Origin: Phoronis australis
Lineage: Eukaryota; Phoronida; Phoronidae
Direction of reading: 5' to 3'
DNA: 64,000 nt
Assembly: GCA_002633005.1 (NCBI GenBank)
Contig: NMRA01000171.1
Span: 186,776-250,775 of the forward strand
Shown one piece after another: positions 1 to 12,137 of the stretch. The notes under the pieces were generated by a model that made no database searches, was not told the DNA's origin, and was given only the letters and a program-made list of their open reading frames with translations. Positions within the stretch are counted from its first letter, which is position 1, and each line of letters opens with the position of its first letter. The translations under genes and the position numbers were made by a program.

Positions 1-643
1 AGGCAAATTGTTATTCAGCGACTAGGTTGGTACTGAAAATCTACTGGCGTCTCTGCCGACGACGGCGCCAACTTATCAGCAGTGAAAAGCGAGCGAACGC
101 TGCTCGGACCGTTTTCGTAATATGCTCAAGGCGCCACCACTTCAACAGGTTTGAAGAGCTGCTATGTTTATTTATTCCAATTCGAAATCGACAAAAAAGA
201 TCCAAAATACATTGCATAGTATCTGAAACATGTCAAATTGAGCAAAACAAGCCTTCAGAAGTTGGGCATATTACATTTGACAACCCCCTCCCCCCTCCTC
301 CAACAAAAAGTCCTAGTTTAGTACCTAACCAGCAAGGCTCGTCTCCTAAAAACTGAAAACTAGCAAGGGTGACAGCTGTTCGACCTGGTGAGGCCCAACA
401 TCACCAGTACTGTTCAGTAGCAGCACCAACATTCTAAATTATGTCTACGTATTTCAGAGAACAGCACAACAAAAGTGTAATTGGTTCCGGAGGCTATCTC
501 GTGATATTTTCACACCTCCCACAAGTGCATTTGCGAGAAATGAAGCAAAACCACATTGCAGAATGGTTATTAATGTATCGAGCATTGACGAGCAGTCGGA
601 GTCATGTGCAGAATGCGAGGAGGCGAAATAGTTGTCAGATTGG

Positions 644-652
644 TATATAAGG
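644..652 (+). promoter_or_regulatory. TATA box of peptide gene A
   Basis: TATATAAGG lies 62 bases before the start codon. The equivalent position in copy 2 reads TATTTAAGG with identical spacing, and the sequence between TATA and ATG is strongly conserved (for example ttctcaagt and gctactgaagaaaccgtaatgg in both, shown in parts). Transcription would begin about 30 bases downstream, giving a 5' UTR of roughly 30-35 bases. The start site itself is inferred. Confidence 0.6.
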
Positions 653-705
653 ATAGTTTCTCAAGTGAGTAGCCAAGTACATTCTTTGCTACTGAAGAAA
701 CCGTA

Positions 706-768
706 ATGGAGTTCAACTGTTTCCAAATATTTGCACTGCTGTCTGTTGTAGCTGTCTATGTAACAACG
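706..768 (+). CDS. Peptide precursor A, exon 1 (signal peptide), allatostatin-C/somatostatin-like
   Basis: This exon encodes 21 residues starting Met-Glu-Phe-Asn-Cys and running through the hydrophobic core FALLSVVAVYV, a typical secretory signal peptide. It ends exactly before the donor GTAAGT at 769, in phase 0. The same exon at 14519-14581 differs at few residues (MAF for MEF, LTV for LSV, VIT for VTT), which supports selection on coding sequence. It joins exon 2 at 4189 over a 3.4-kb intron to give a 95-residue precursor. Signal cleavage probably falls at the exon junction, near Thr-Thr-Ala-Ser-Gly. The ATG is the first after the TATA box. Assignment to the peptide family rests on exon 2. 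Confidence 0.75.
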
Positions 769-886
769 GTAAGTATTGTTGATGAAGGTGTCGGTTATTA
801 TAGAGCTTGAAACGTGTTACACTATTCATACTTATGAAATATTTCGTGTTTCCAGATAGCGGGTTTTTGATTTTGGTCAAGCCTAT

Positions 887-1031
887 GCATGGGCGGCGCA
901 GCACTGAAAAAAGTGGGGCTATAGCTCACCAGCCCCTCAGTGGTGAACCACCGATAGACCACAGACGGCGCAGCACTGAAGAAAGTGGGGCTATAGTCCC
1001 CCAGCCCCCTATGATGCGTCGCCCATGCTAG
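887..1031 (+). repeat. Double copy of a small GC-rich inverted-repeat element
   Basis: Two degenerate units carry 'cggcgcagcactgaa', 'gtggggctatag' and 'ccagcccc'. The pair opens with catgggcggcg and closes with cgtcgcccatg, an inverted terminal match. A single 72-bp unit with the same ends sits at 10411-10482. It lies in the intron of gene A and is absent from the equivalent place in gene B, so it arrived after the duplication. Confidence 0.6.
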
Positions 1032-1435
1032 TCCACTGATATGTCACAATGTCCTTCAGCGTGAGAGGTATGTGGCAGTCTGAAAGATAACACTGCCTCA
1101 GTTTTCACCAATATTATAATAACACGTGATTGGTTTCATTAATAGAAATAAATCACTGAAACAGGAATATTTCATAAAATACAGCCCCGCATGCATTTTA
1201 TTTATTTATTTATTTTTTATTGCCAGACTCGGTGCCTTTTAATTTAGTCGTGGGTTTTGTTGGTAAGCCTGCTAAACCACCAAAATTCAAAGAAAAAATA
1301 GTATGTCAAACTGAAGAAGCGTCATTTCGGAGCGCGATTCGACTAGATTAGTCAGCTGCGACAAAGTTTGTCTTAGAATGCTCAATAAAAATAAAATGGA
1401 AAGGCGCCACAAAAATTGTTCGCAGAAAGGATATG

Positions 1436-1550
1436 CAATTTGATTGCATTTCAAAGTTGCATAGAACGTGAAAAACTGACTAAATTGCATTAATCAAAAT
1501 GGTTCTCTGCCACCGAAACAGAATTCAATTTGTTCAGCAGGTACTCCTAC
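1436..1550 (+). repeat. Dispersed 'ggttctctgccac' repeat, copy 1
   Basis: The core 'atggttctctgccaccgaaa' followed by 'cagaattcaa' recurs at 5820-5990, 15070-15190 and 16540-16690. The copies at 5820 and 16540 share a longer tail (ttgatgtcaaagcattt type). It has no coding capacity that I recognise. Confidence 0.55.
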
Positions 1551-2149
1551 GATTTGTTCCTAAGATCAAAAAAATTGAGCTTTGCGGCGCATCGTTTTCC
1601 GTTTTAACCTAGCGTGCACTAATCGTAGTTTTCTCATTCATTTTGCTGTACATATGTAAACAGTACCGATTCTCCTGCGTTCTCCACTAGAATAAAAATA
1701 TACAATTTCATTATTCAGAGTATGAGTTATAATACGTAGTAAATGAATCTGTTCCCCAGATTAACATTGCCTCATGAGTTCTGCTTTAACGAAAAACTTG
1801 AAGCATTTTAAAACTAATGCATACACTCATGATGCGACTCAAGTAACTAGTGTAGTGTAGAGCAACGGAATTTGTGAAACAGAATCGAACACATGAGTTA
1901 ATCGTGTTGTCAGTGTTTGTACATCGCCTAGCACACTTTCGGAAGCCAAAAGTTGGATATTTAAACTTAGGTAAAAATATAGTGTAAATTATACTTTACT
2001 CTTATTTATATTGTTGTTGTGTTTTATCTTGTTTCCATTCCAACGTCAGTTTGAAACGATTAACGTGACAAGAACTTATACACCTATAAGCTCCAGATCA
2101 GTCATAATTATGGATCATCGAATGAAACTAAAAAGGTCTAGTCACCCAT

Positions 2150-2240
2150 TCGTGACGTGCAGGTGGCGCAGTGGTTGAATGGTGGCTCGCGGCCGGACTG
2201 GAAATCCCGGAATTGAATCGCTCCACAGCCGTTACCCTGG
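2150..2240 (+). repeat. tRNA-derived SINE head, copy in block 1
   Basis: An A-box-like stretch (GGTGGCGCAGTGGTTGAAT) and a degenerate B-box (GGAATTGAATCG) have the spacing of a tRNA-derived SINE promoter. It does not fold as a functional tRNA. The equivalent piece at about 15815-15905 in block 2 shows the insertion predates the duplication. Confidence 0.45.
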
Positions 2241-3184
2241 AAGCGGTCGTTATGAAGGTATGAGCGGACAATATGAAAAACAACACGTGGACAGATTATG
2301 TACATATATCTTCAATGAAGCATAGCTACTAGAATTCAGGTGACTTTGGCGAAGAATTCCAACTTCACTTTTTGGTTATTGTTAACTTATTCACCGTGTG
2401 CGCGATAACAAAAAGTATTTCAACTGAGTCAAGTGAGTATGAGACAAAGGCTAACGCGAGACTGAGCGAAGCGCGTGACCTGGTGCGTGACACTTGCAAA
2501 ATAGCATGGGAAGATATCAATTGAAATTTGTAAGATTTGTGTCCCTTGGACTTTTTGTTCGTCAACAGGCGTGATTTCACGTAACTTCCTTAAAATGGCC
2601 CCCGGTTAGAGAAACTCGAGCGAAACGCGAGGTTTTCATGGAGATGTTTAAGTTATTTGTTGACTAAATTGTATCCAGAGTCATGGTATATGTTAATTAA
2701 GAATTATGTGATTTACATTGATTACATTGATCAGGTACAAATGTCTCGTTTGAATACGTGTATTTATTTAACCCAGATACAATGCCTCTTGGCGCTTTCT
2801 AGGCAATGTATATTCATTGTACTGAAGATTTCGTAATAAACATTAAAAAATACATGTTAGGCATTGCTGTGCATTTATGCAGCTGTTGATCGCCGGATGT
2901 TTGTCTAAATTAAAATTGACGAAGACCTGCGATATTGATTGATCGCGGTTAATGTTCTTTGAACCAATTCAACGTTCGTTGTTTATGGTTTGTATTTATA
3001 TAATGTTCAGGAAACATTCAGAGCAACGAATTTCTCCATTTTACATGGATATATTTTTATCAAATAATGGGTTTTGCATAAGCAAACAACAAATTTTTGT
3101 TGGAAAAATTGGAACAATAAAAATCATATATTGCAGAATATTCAAGTTTTCAAAAGTTGAAAACGTAAATTTTGATCACATAGA

Positions 3185-3545
3185 AACCTTATAGTTTTTA
3201 GAAAACTTAAGTTTTGCGAAGAACTTAAGAAGCTAGCAAAACTTGAGTTTTTATAATTCAAAAAAAAACTTAAGTTTGAATAAGTTAAGTTTTTATAAAA
3301 ACTTAAACTATTGCTTGAAACCTAAGGTTTATTTGTGAAAACGTAAATTTTATACTTGAAGAAACTTAAGTTTTCTGAAAAAAATTAAGATCTCTGAAAA
3401 ACTTAAGATGGTGCTGAAAAATTTAGTTTTTCACGAAAAACTCGAATTAGAGTTTTTCCTTAAAACTTAAGTTATTTTGCAAAAAAATTAAGTTTCTTCG
3501 CCAAAACAATTAAGTTTTCATCGAAAAACGTATTAAGTTCATTTT
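3185..3545 (+). repeat. A/T-rich array of palindromic 'acttaagt' motifs, copy 1
   Basis: About a dozen and a half degenerate units of 'gaaaaacttaagtttt' type are packed into 360 bases of the gene A intron. The core ACTTAAGT is a perfect palindrome, so single strands could form many alternative hairpins. The matching array in gene B's intron is at about 17100-17520. Confidence 0.75.
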
Positions 3546-4188
3546 TGTCAGGGTACCGTTGTTATATACATGTGCAAGGAATGTCAAAAATACTCACGCT
3601 TTAGTACAGCATCAGCAGTATAAATTGAGTGACCGTAGATCTCGGACCACCAACCGGCCGAGCGTAGATGGAACTCTTCTCCTGGGCCTACCGTATGGTT
3701 ACATTCATAGACATCATGAAACCTATGGTTACATCAAATGTGAAAGTAGGCGAGTGAGCCGTTGCGTGTCCCTTTACGTACAAGAATAGCAAACGACTCA
3801 GTTTTGGAGGATGAAATTTTAGTGTGTTACTGATACGGGAAACTCAAAAACGTCAAGTGTAGACAGCAAGTATTCTAACCAAGTTAAAAGACAATTCATC
3901 GTTTTTGTTTAATTTTTTTTTTAAATCATGAAAATTAAAATATGGTTTTAGTCACCCCTTTGTAAACTTAAATCAGTATTGTTGTTCATAAGTCAATAAG
4001 CAATGCAGTCGTGATTTGAAGTGTGGGTATGCTTTTAGGACATCCTGTGTATTGCTGTGAACTCACTTCAGACGTAACGTATCATGAAAGCCTACGATGT
4101 GGAGTAAGAAATTTGTTGCAGCAGATTTTGCGCGAGAAAGAATGGTAGGCCTAAGTAAGAAATGTAAATCACACTTTTGTTTTTGAAG

Positions 4189-4413
4189 GCAAGTGGAGCA
4201 AGCATCAATCGGGAAACAAGGAATGGTGATGAAGTCAAAGTGGACGCAAAGCTTTTAAAGGCAGTAATGTCTCTGAATGGTAACTCTGGTGCAGATGACA
4301 TTCCCGAAAGTCCAATGGAAAAGGCTGCAGATCCTCTTGCTGAGGCCACAAAAAGAGGACCCCAAGACGCCATACCAATTGCATGTTATTTTCACCGTTT
4401 GGATTGCAAGTAA
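4189..4413 (+). CDS. Peptide precursor A, exon 2: spacer, Lys-Arg site and C-terminal cyclic peptide
   Basis: This exon follows the acceptor ttttgaag in phase 0 and encodes 74 residues and a TAA stop. An acidic spacer containing SGADDIPESPME leads to a dibasic Lys-Arg at precursor residues 76-77. The remaining 18 residues form the predicted mature peptide, ending CYFHRLDCK, with the two cysteines at 87 and 94 bracketing six residues. Insect allatostatin-C has CYFNPISC in the same layout, and somatostatin-type peptides share the disulfide ring near the C-terminus. The likely role is a secreted neuropeptide acting on a somatostatin/allatostatin-C type receptor. There is no C-terminal Gly for amidation. 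Lys after the last Cys is unusual. The family call is inference from the loop and the precursor layout. It could instead be a lineage-specific cyclic peptide. Confidence 0.75.
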   Translation, partial: ASGASINRETRNGDEVKVDAKLLKAVMSLNGNSGADDIPESPMEKAADPLAEATKRGPQDAIPIACYFHRLDCK

Positions 4414-4622
4414 CAACGATGCATATTTCCACTGCACGTGTGATTGGTTTCTTTATCCGTTTGACCCGCTCATAACATGAAGTCGAGTAACTTAGCTACG
4501 AAGACTGGTTTCCTCTCCACATTAATTGTTTTTTACTACTAATTTCACCTTTATATCGGTCTTGTAACGGCAACACTTTTATAAGCTCACTCTCAGCGTA
4601 TAGTGTACTGGTGTTACTTCAT

Positions 4623-4628
4623 AATAAA
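4623..4628 (+). terminator. Poly(A) signal of peptide gene A
   Basis: AATAAA lies 210 bases after the stop codon, in a stretch conserved with copy 2. There the same position reads AGTAAA (18613-18618), a common functional variant. Confidence 0.5.
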
Positions 4629-7076
4629 TGCGCAGTACTTATGCAAATCATATCCTACATAGTATGTACTTGTCTTCGTATTACTCTGCTTTTCACATAC
4701 TTTGAAGAATTCATTACGTCCAGAATAGATACAAGCAAACGGTATGATGCTCACGCGTGTGGTTTAAACTACTGCGCTGCACAGGCTTGACCGACGTCAT
4801 ACTGAATATTTTCATTTTTGTTTTGTGAGTTTTGCTGAATTTATTGCACAAAGGGGGGAGTGGTAAATAGACACGAACCATCACCCGGAGGGTCTAGAAA
4901 CGCGAAAGAACAGCCTCGTCATGTAATGATGTACAATTATCGATTTTCACACTCAAGTTAACATGTTGGTTTTCAGGCCGAAAAATGAGGTAAAGACTGA
5001 GACGTGACCGGTAAGACCGTTAAATACTTACAACTGCCTCGGTCATTATCACTTTGGGGTCTCAAAACCAACACATTGACCGGAGAAAGAAAGATGATAA
5101 TTGTTATGATTACATCCGCTAAGTAAGTCATGGAACGAGGTTAATTTATTTAAAAATAAATTCGTGGAATAAAAAATTTCTGAAAATGAAAAACAGGATG
5201 CCGGAATTCGATCATAACTTTCCTTGGGTGAGATGTTTATTTTTGTTATTGGGGAGTTATTAAAGTGTATCGAAGAACAGCGTAAAAACTTGATGAGATG
5301 TCTCTTTTAAACATTAATTTTCATTTCATAAGAAACGCCGACTTTAGAACAGATTCAAGAAAAGCGGGAACGGGCATTTTTTGAGGCCTAGTTTATAAGT
5401 AGCGTTGTTATGAAGTCGAACCTTCCTTGTTATTGAGTTAATGATTTATCTTCGTTGTCTGAATGAATAAACCGTGTCTGCCTTAAACGAAACAGTGAAA
5501 CACTTTATTCAATGGATGGAATTCAGATTTTCCACTATTCACAAATAACTGACTAGAACACAAAGCAAAGCAAACAAATGAAAGGTTACCGTTTGTTTCA
5601 TCACTCACTGAACTGCAATATCCTGAACAACTAGAATGACCGACCTGACAAATAACAAAAGCACCGTGGAGCGTTGATATTCGTTACAAAAATAATAAAT
5701 ATGACACTAAGTGGCGTAACGAAGGCAACTCCGTCTGAAATGAGGTAGGAGATGTCTCCCGAGCAGTTAACTTATCTGCCACCTACTGAAGAACTTGGTA
5801 GATATTAAAGAGGCCAGGAACGCGAGAAACAGACTAAATTGCATTATTTAGAATGGTTCTCTGCTACTGAAATAGAATTCAACCTGATCACCAGGTATTT
5901 TTACGGTTGTTTGTTAAAAATTTTGAATTTCTGGTGATGTCAAAGCATTTGTTTTAGTTTCAAATTTCAAAAAAGATCTGTCAACTGCTCGTCACTTCTT
6001 CGACTCTCCTTATTTGGTATAGCAAGACATAAACGTAACACATTTCCCTTGTATGGAAAGTGTGACATTTGACCTTTGATGTAAACAAAACAATGGCGAC
6101 TTCTAGCAGCAATTGATGTAAGTTCTAATTGATTGAATTAGTTATAAAAGTATCATAGTATTCAAATACATTCTAAAATGCACTTGGAATTTAATATCTA
6201 TCTTGTGAGTTGGCTATTTTTCGAATGAATGTAATCGCATAGGCGCATTTATCTAGGTGGTAGGGAAATTGGAAACTCGGTGGTGACTAGAATTTTTCAT
6301 TCGGCTGTATTTCAAAAATCGTGAAATGTGGGTTTTTTCTGGATATTCCGCAAGGAAAGTGAATAAATCATGTCTTTATTAGACGTTGCGAGATGGTACT
6401 TTCGCCAGAAATTGTTTAAAAGATATTTTTGGTGAACTTTCGCGTTCCATGCCTCATTAAGTAAACGCAAAATAAAACTGCTATTATAGAGGATCCCACA
6501 GTAGTCAGATATGTTTCAAAACCCACGTCATATTACTCTCCTCACAAGAAGCTCTACCAAATCTCAAGAAGATCCATCAAAGAACTTGGCAGATATTGAG
6601 CCACACGCAAAAAAATGCCACTAGGGGCCACAGTTAGTGGTCGAAGCCGTATGAAAACCATAGTCAACCGTACGTGTTGTTCTCACTAGAAGCAAATGCC
6701 GATGTTTTGACCAAATCTTCGATCTGTTTGGCGTGTAAAACACCGTAGGAAACAGAATCAAAGTGTGCAAAAATGTTGGGAAATAATTATTGACTATAGG
6801 GTCTACTTCAATCATTGTAGCAGCAAAAAACATGTGTTCCGTTGAAGAAACTAACTTGTGAATTAGCCCACTAACACATACCACACGTGTCAACTTGTCT
6901 CTTATTCAGCCGTTCGTTTTTGCTCGAGACCCGTGGCAATTCAAGCTGTAGAGCTTTGACGCAAGAAGTACGGTAAATAAGCTAAATTGGTGTTTGTGAC
7001 AGAAGGCGGGCTCATAACCACACTCGTTCGATACAATATTCGTCATTTTCCGTGCAAACGTTATTAAGTATGTACT

Positions 7077-7137
7077 GTTATTAATATTAATATTACTATT
7101 GCTATTATCATTATTACTATTATTATTACTATTATAC
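7077..7137. repeat. Degenerate ATT trinucleotide microsatellite
   Basis: Runs of 'ttattaatattaatatta' and 'ttactattatta' make a short imperfect trinucleotide tract with no other feature nearby. Confidence 0.7.
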
Positions 7138-8619
7138 ATTGTAGTGACCTACACGAAAACGTCACCCGGAAATTGACGAACATCGTGTCGAACGATTTTG
7201 TTTATGATCGACACAAGTCCCCAATAAACATAAACGATACATGCGTCGCAAGCTGTAACATGTTCGTTGAAGCTCGCTTCCCAATAACCGTGATTTTGTT
7301 TCCTGAAATGAAAATAAATTCGTTTATGAAACTAAAATTATGCTTGATGTACATATAGTGCCCATGGCAATTTAATGGAAATATGCTATGCTGTTGTTCA
7401 GTTTTAATACATAAGTAACTCAGTAATGGCGCAAAATGTGATTAATTCATTGCACCACACTTATTTTGTAACCTTTTTCACGTTTTATAAGTAAAAATTT
7501 CATTACTGTTCGACACACCACGATGCGTTCCCTATCGCATAAACAAACACAAATTTGCGTTCCCGATCGCTTATCGTTGCGTTCGATCGCATCTTTCAAC
7601 AGAAAAGCGTCGAAAAATCAGAAATCCTGACAAAACTACAAAAAGCAAGCGTTGTGTTATATTTTCATACATCATTTCTTCATAACTCCATGGTTAAACC
7701 TCTACCTGCCCTTCCTCAATGTGTTACGCCTTGAACTCATGTCTCTGTTTTCACATTGGAAGTAAATCAAGGAAAGTTCATCAAATTTACTCACCTTGCC
7801 TGGCTTCGCTTCTCTCGCCGAATTTCGTTCTCGATCGCCTTCCGGGCGTTCTCGATCACGGGTTAGCCGGGGTGGAATGGTAAATAATTGACACAGTGAG
7901 CAGCATTTATTGATGCTCATCAATCTGGTTACTTATAATAACATGGTCATGACAAGTGTAATTTATAAACCTCTAAACTCAACATCATTTAAACTTATGG
8001 TTTATCTACGTAAACAGAGGAATTGGTCACATTGGAGTTCAGTTTGTTTGCTTGAAGCGAACACATTGAACAGTATGGCTGTTACACAAAAGTTTTGAAT
8101 TTGGGCCATTGCCTGAGGTCGAGACTGAATCTCCTGCCCTCTTTTTATACAGTAGATTTCTTCTAAATTGATAGTGAGAACTTTAGAAAAATTAACCTCC
8201 AAATAACTCTGACTTTGATGAAATATCTCAGTCTCACTGGATCCAACTTAGCGAGTTTTACTGTAATTCAATGAGATATCAACTAACACGACACAGCAAC
8301 CACTGAATCTCAACCCAAAAGCTCCAGTAGTGCAATAGCTTTAGATGTCTATGACATAGTATAAAAACGCAAAAAGTATGCACATGAGTAGGAATAGGGA
8401 AATCTGGAGGGAGTGCTTGTATCACTCACTCAAAAATTCCCAAGAAATTTCGAATTCTGTGCAAGTGATTATTCTGTGTACAATTTGGATGATATTGTCG
8501 CACGAAAAGACTGACGACCCAAATAGGTACCTTTTCACCCCCACTTAAGAAAGTCTTACAATACCGATCCACTGTATGGGACAGCAACAGCTTAGTGCAA
8601 ATCAAATATACCTAAAAAG

Positions 8620-8780
8620 CTATGCCAGGGCACAGTATTAGCCAGGATTTTGCCCGTCAGACATTCACACCTTGAGCTGTCAAATGGAATATAACAGACG
8701 TAAACATGAAAACAATATCTTTTAAGTTTTGTTATTTTCTCAGTTATTTTGTTGATGAAATGTGATCTAGTAACAAAATG
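8620..8780 (+). repeat. Dispersed repeat, copy 1 ('gtattagccaggattttgcc')
   Basis: The stretch 'gtattagccaggattttgcc' followed by 'cgtcagacattc', and the later 'attttctcagtta', recur in the same order at 21505-21935. The second copy has extra sequence between the two blocks, so this copy carries an internal deletion. Confidence 0.65.
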
Positions 8781-8961
8781 AATGAAATGTGAAGGTCTGT
8801 GACCTTTAAAATCAAATTAGATCTTTCAGATCTGTACTTTTGAACATTAGCTTTTCCTTTGTCTTTTTGTAACAAGGCTGATAAAAACAACGGAAATCTG
8901 TTACCTCTGAACACAACATCTGTACGAAACAAAAACATATTAGGCAAGAAGCATAGAACTA

Positions 8962-9147
<186 letters not shown>

Positions 9148-10410
9148 TCACATACTATGTCAACTAGATTTTTCTAATTATCGGTAAGTAAATACACAAG
9201 ACGGTCACCAATCCATCTGCATTGGACACTTTAGCTAGCAAGCTCGATGTGTATGGTGACAGCACATGAACAATGCGGGTAAAAAGTTGGCCAAATTAAG
9301 CCAAGATGCTCACTTTTGCAGATTGCCACACTTCTATTTTGTGGTTGTCTCGCAACAAAACTCAAAACATAGCACACCCAACCAAGCGTAAGTTTTTGTA
9401 ACCAATATTGACTGACACTACCTTTTTCAGAATAGCCATTAAAAAGAAACTGATGAATGTCAATCTGAACAATGCCACTCTCCCAGATTTTGTAACAATG
9501 AAAAGTCAGACGACCGGGTTTCAAAATAGTATGCACGTGACACGCACAGGTGCTACTTGCTTGATTTTTGGTTTTGATGAAGTGGCATTTTGAGAGACAG
9601 TGACACACTGTTTCAAAACAAAATTTTCTCACTGAGAAGTGGTAATAAAATATTAAAAACAAAGTGCAACCACCACTGGCAATTTGTTGTCAACTACTAG
9701 CAAACGTGAGAAAAATGTGGATTCGGAAAATCAGCAAAAACAGAAATTGGCCAACCGAAGGCACTCCTTTTATGCCACCAAAAGTAGACGCGTATAATCA
9801 CTCTTGGTGGCGGCACATCCTAAGGTATCATGCACGCCAAAAGATTTTCTGTAAGTAACCCTAGCTAAAACACTCATGAGGAACCCAGTTCAGGTAAAAA
9901 AGATAATATCCAATTTGAGTGTTCTACGGGTAGCCTTGCTAAAGACTCAACATTGGTATCCTCACCTTTCCAGAGTCACGAATTCACAAAAAAATTGAAA
10001 ATCCATCGTTGAATGGAAAAGGAGGCTTGAGATTCAACCTATCACACATCTGGGACAGGATTCTGACTAAAGTTTCCCCTTGTTTTTGCGAAAATTCTCC
10101 AATAGCAGAATCAGAGACCGTCGTTGGCAGAACAAAGTTGGCCAATTGTATGGAAAGTAAGAAATGGTTTTAAAAAGGCGCCACAAGTGTTATGAATGAA
10201 GACAGTCTTCTTGTTACGTCTGGTGAATTTTTGTGATTTTTTAACCTAGTTGTCTAGGTATCTTAATTTAGTATCATTTGTTCGATGCTTTTTGTCAGAT
10301 TTTTAGATTAGTTAACGGGGCCTTCGCTAATCTGCTCCAATGGAAAATGAGGCTAAGACGGGAAAAACAACTGTAAGGCCAGTTGCTATTATAAAATCGG
10401 TTTCCTCTTC

Positions 10411-10482
10411 ATGAGCGGCGTAGCACTGAAATAAGTGGGGGCTATAGCCCCCCCAGCCCCCTATGGTGCGCCGCCCATGCTC
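10411..10482. repeat. 72-bp GC-rich inverted-repeat element, single unit
   Basis: It opens catgagcggcgtagcactga and closes gtgcgccgcccatgct, so the ends are near inverted repeats. An internal palindrome (gggggctatagccccc) sits in the middle. It is the cleanest copy of the unit doubled at 887-1031. It is non-coding, MITE-like or hairpin-forming. Confidence 0.6.
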
Positions 10483-11394
10483 TTGTTCTTTATTTGCAAT
10501 AGAACTGATAAAACTTCGTGGTTAGTGTCCTCTCCTTGTTGGGGACACATCTGTCAAATTTCAATATCCAGCCAGTGACTTGGTAAATAAATGGAAACAT
10601 AGAAATAATTTATGATCGACATATGTCCCGAGTAACTTACTTGCGTCACAAGCTCGCTGTCAGAGATGAAAAGGAGACCAAGGTTGTCGAAATAATAGAC
10701 TTTAAAGAATAGTATGATATGTAAAAATAATAGTCTCTGGTAAGATGGGCAATAAAAAATCTTAAAGTGCCATGAAATGTTGAAGACAGCTCATGTTAAA
10801 AATATGTTTTAATTTTAAAAACAAAAAGTGAAAAGTCCAAAAACAACAAAGAGCGTGATAACAAAACCCTTCATGTACTAATTCTCTTATTAATTAACTA
10901 ATTAGTCATATCAATTACTTTAGGGTGTAATAGTAACATCTAAAGGGAACCAGACAGGTAAACATTATATCTATGGCTAATTAGCCCAACTCGGGAATAG
11001 TTTCAATGATTCAAGGAAAGATAATTTTAATTGTTCTAAAGATTGGTAGACAGAGAAAGATTTCAGAACATGGATTCCTCCCAATTGCTGTGAAGAATTG
11101 GACCTTTGGACTCTTAACTTTCGGGTGCCACAAAACATGCAACGTCCAGTTTTTTGTTTTTCTTTTTAGAAGAACGAGAAATTAGTGCTGTGCCGCGTTC
11201 GAAATCATAATATAGTACACGAAAACGTCAATTTTACCGCGTCAAACTGCGGAATATTTTAATGGTGTAGCGGGGTGGCGGCGGGAAAATCTTCAAAAAA
11301 GTGAGACAGTCCATCGCTAGGGCGGCACAGTTGTCAACTAGTCTTCGCTATCGGTAACACGAAGTGTTGGATTGGACTCTTTTACAAGGTAAAC

Positions 11395-11800
11395 TTTTCA
11401 TTTTTATGCGCCCACGTCGGCGAGTGCAGTATGCCGTCATTCGTGTCCGTCCGTCCTACGTCCGCTGCTCTATTCCGGTCTGTCAAAAACCCTTTGATGT
11501 ATGTTCATGTTCCCGGCCTTTCATGGATGGGACGGCCTGAGCGAACTTTCGGACGGATTCAACTACCGGTGTGCGACCTAGTATCAATTTTAGATGTCTA
11601 CGTTTACCTAGCTATCTTCAAAGGTCCTCAGCAGATTTTCATAAAATTTGGTAAGTAGTCATCTAGTAGCAAGGTGACGCTTCTCTCCCGTTTTCGAATG
11701 GACTGGAGGTATGGTATTTTGCACCTCCTAGTGGCCATTTTCACTGTTTAGGAATCTGTTTTTTGACGTCCGCCCCTCTATCATCCAAACCACTCCAAGG
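11395..11800 (-). repeat. Inverted copy of the 19490-20800 repeat family
   Basis: Motifs such as 'tttttatgcgcccac', 'tgccgtcat' and the stretch around 'cgcccctctatcatccaa' are the reverse complement of motifs in 19900-20800. The 75-codon frame across it is therefore repeat sequence and not a gene. Confidence 0.6.
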
Positions 11801-11886
11801 ATGATTGTGAAAATTGGCATAAGGCTAACTCAGCCACGGATTTCTTCATCTTCTCCACGCAGAAGTAGTTGGGACTTGGCGTGCCA

Positions 11887-12130
11887 CGGGGCTTGGAATT
11901 TTCCTGTTTTAAAATGATTTCTTTTTTGGTTTCTATTTCATCTTATTTGATTTCCAGTTTCCTCTTTTTTCCTCTTTTTGTTACTATTTTGACTTTATTC
12001 ATGCAAACATGTTTATTTCAGTTAAATTTTACTACAAAAATGTTTTTATCACACAAGCCTATTTATTTGTGGAACGATACGCCACCTGGAAATTTTTCCT
12101 CTTTTTTGTCGTTGGACATTCCAAGCCCTG
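11887..12130 (+). mobile_element. Non-autonomous TIR element (MITE), full-length copy 1
   Basis: The ends are CGGGGCTTGGAAT and, inverted, CAGGGCTTGGAAT, flanked on both sides by gtgcca (11881-11886 and 12131-12136), a 6-bp target-site duplication. An inverted full-length copy is at 57958-58209 with a different 6-bp duplication, and partial copies are at 27220-27330 and in its duplicate near 27930-28040. The interior is A/T- and purine-biased with no transposase. CAGGG-type ends resemble hAT elements, although hAT duplications are usually 8 bp. Confidence 0.7.
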
Positions 12131-12137
12131 GTGCCAC

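Larger units (their letters stand above)
1..5010 (+). repeat. Segmental duplication, copy 1 (peptide gene A block)
   Basis: This block aligns in order with 13290-19070. Shared landmarks are the 5' flank, promoter, exon 1, a tRNA-like SINE, an A/T-rich palindromic array, exon 2 and the 3' flank. Copies differ by many substitutions and indels, and copy 2 has about 0.7 kb more, partly from a foldback element. Similarity is already present at base 1, so the left edge is outside the window. It fades near 5010, just after a shared 'aaaatgag' stretch. Divergence is far above allelic level, so this is an old tandem duplication. Confidence 0.8.

Noticed and set aside
2150-2240. A functional tRNA gene
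   Set aside because: Only A- and B-box-like segments are present. The cloverleaf stems do not pair, so it is a SINE relic.
9231-9662. 143-residue frame on the minus strand, one of the longest simple frames in the first 30 kb
   Set aside because: No family motif, no splice context and no codon pattern of a gene. Its Cys/His content does not form recognisable fingers.
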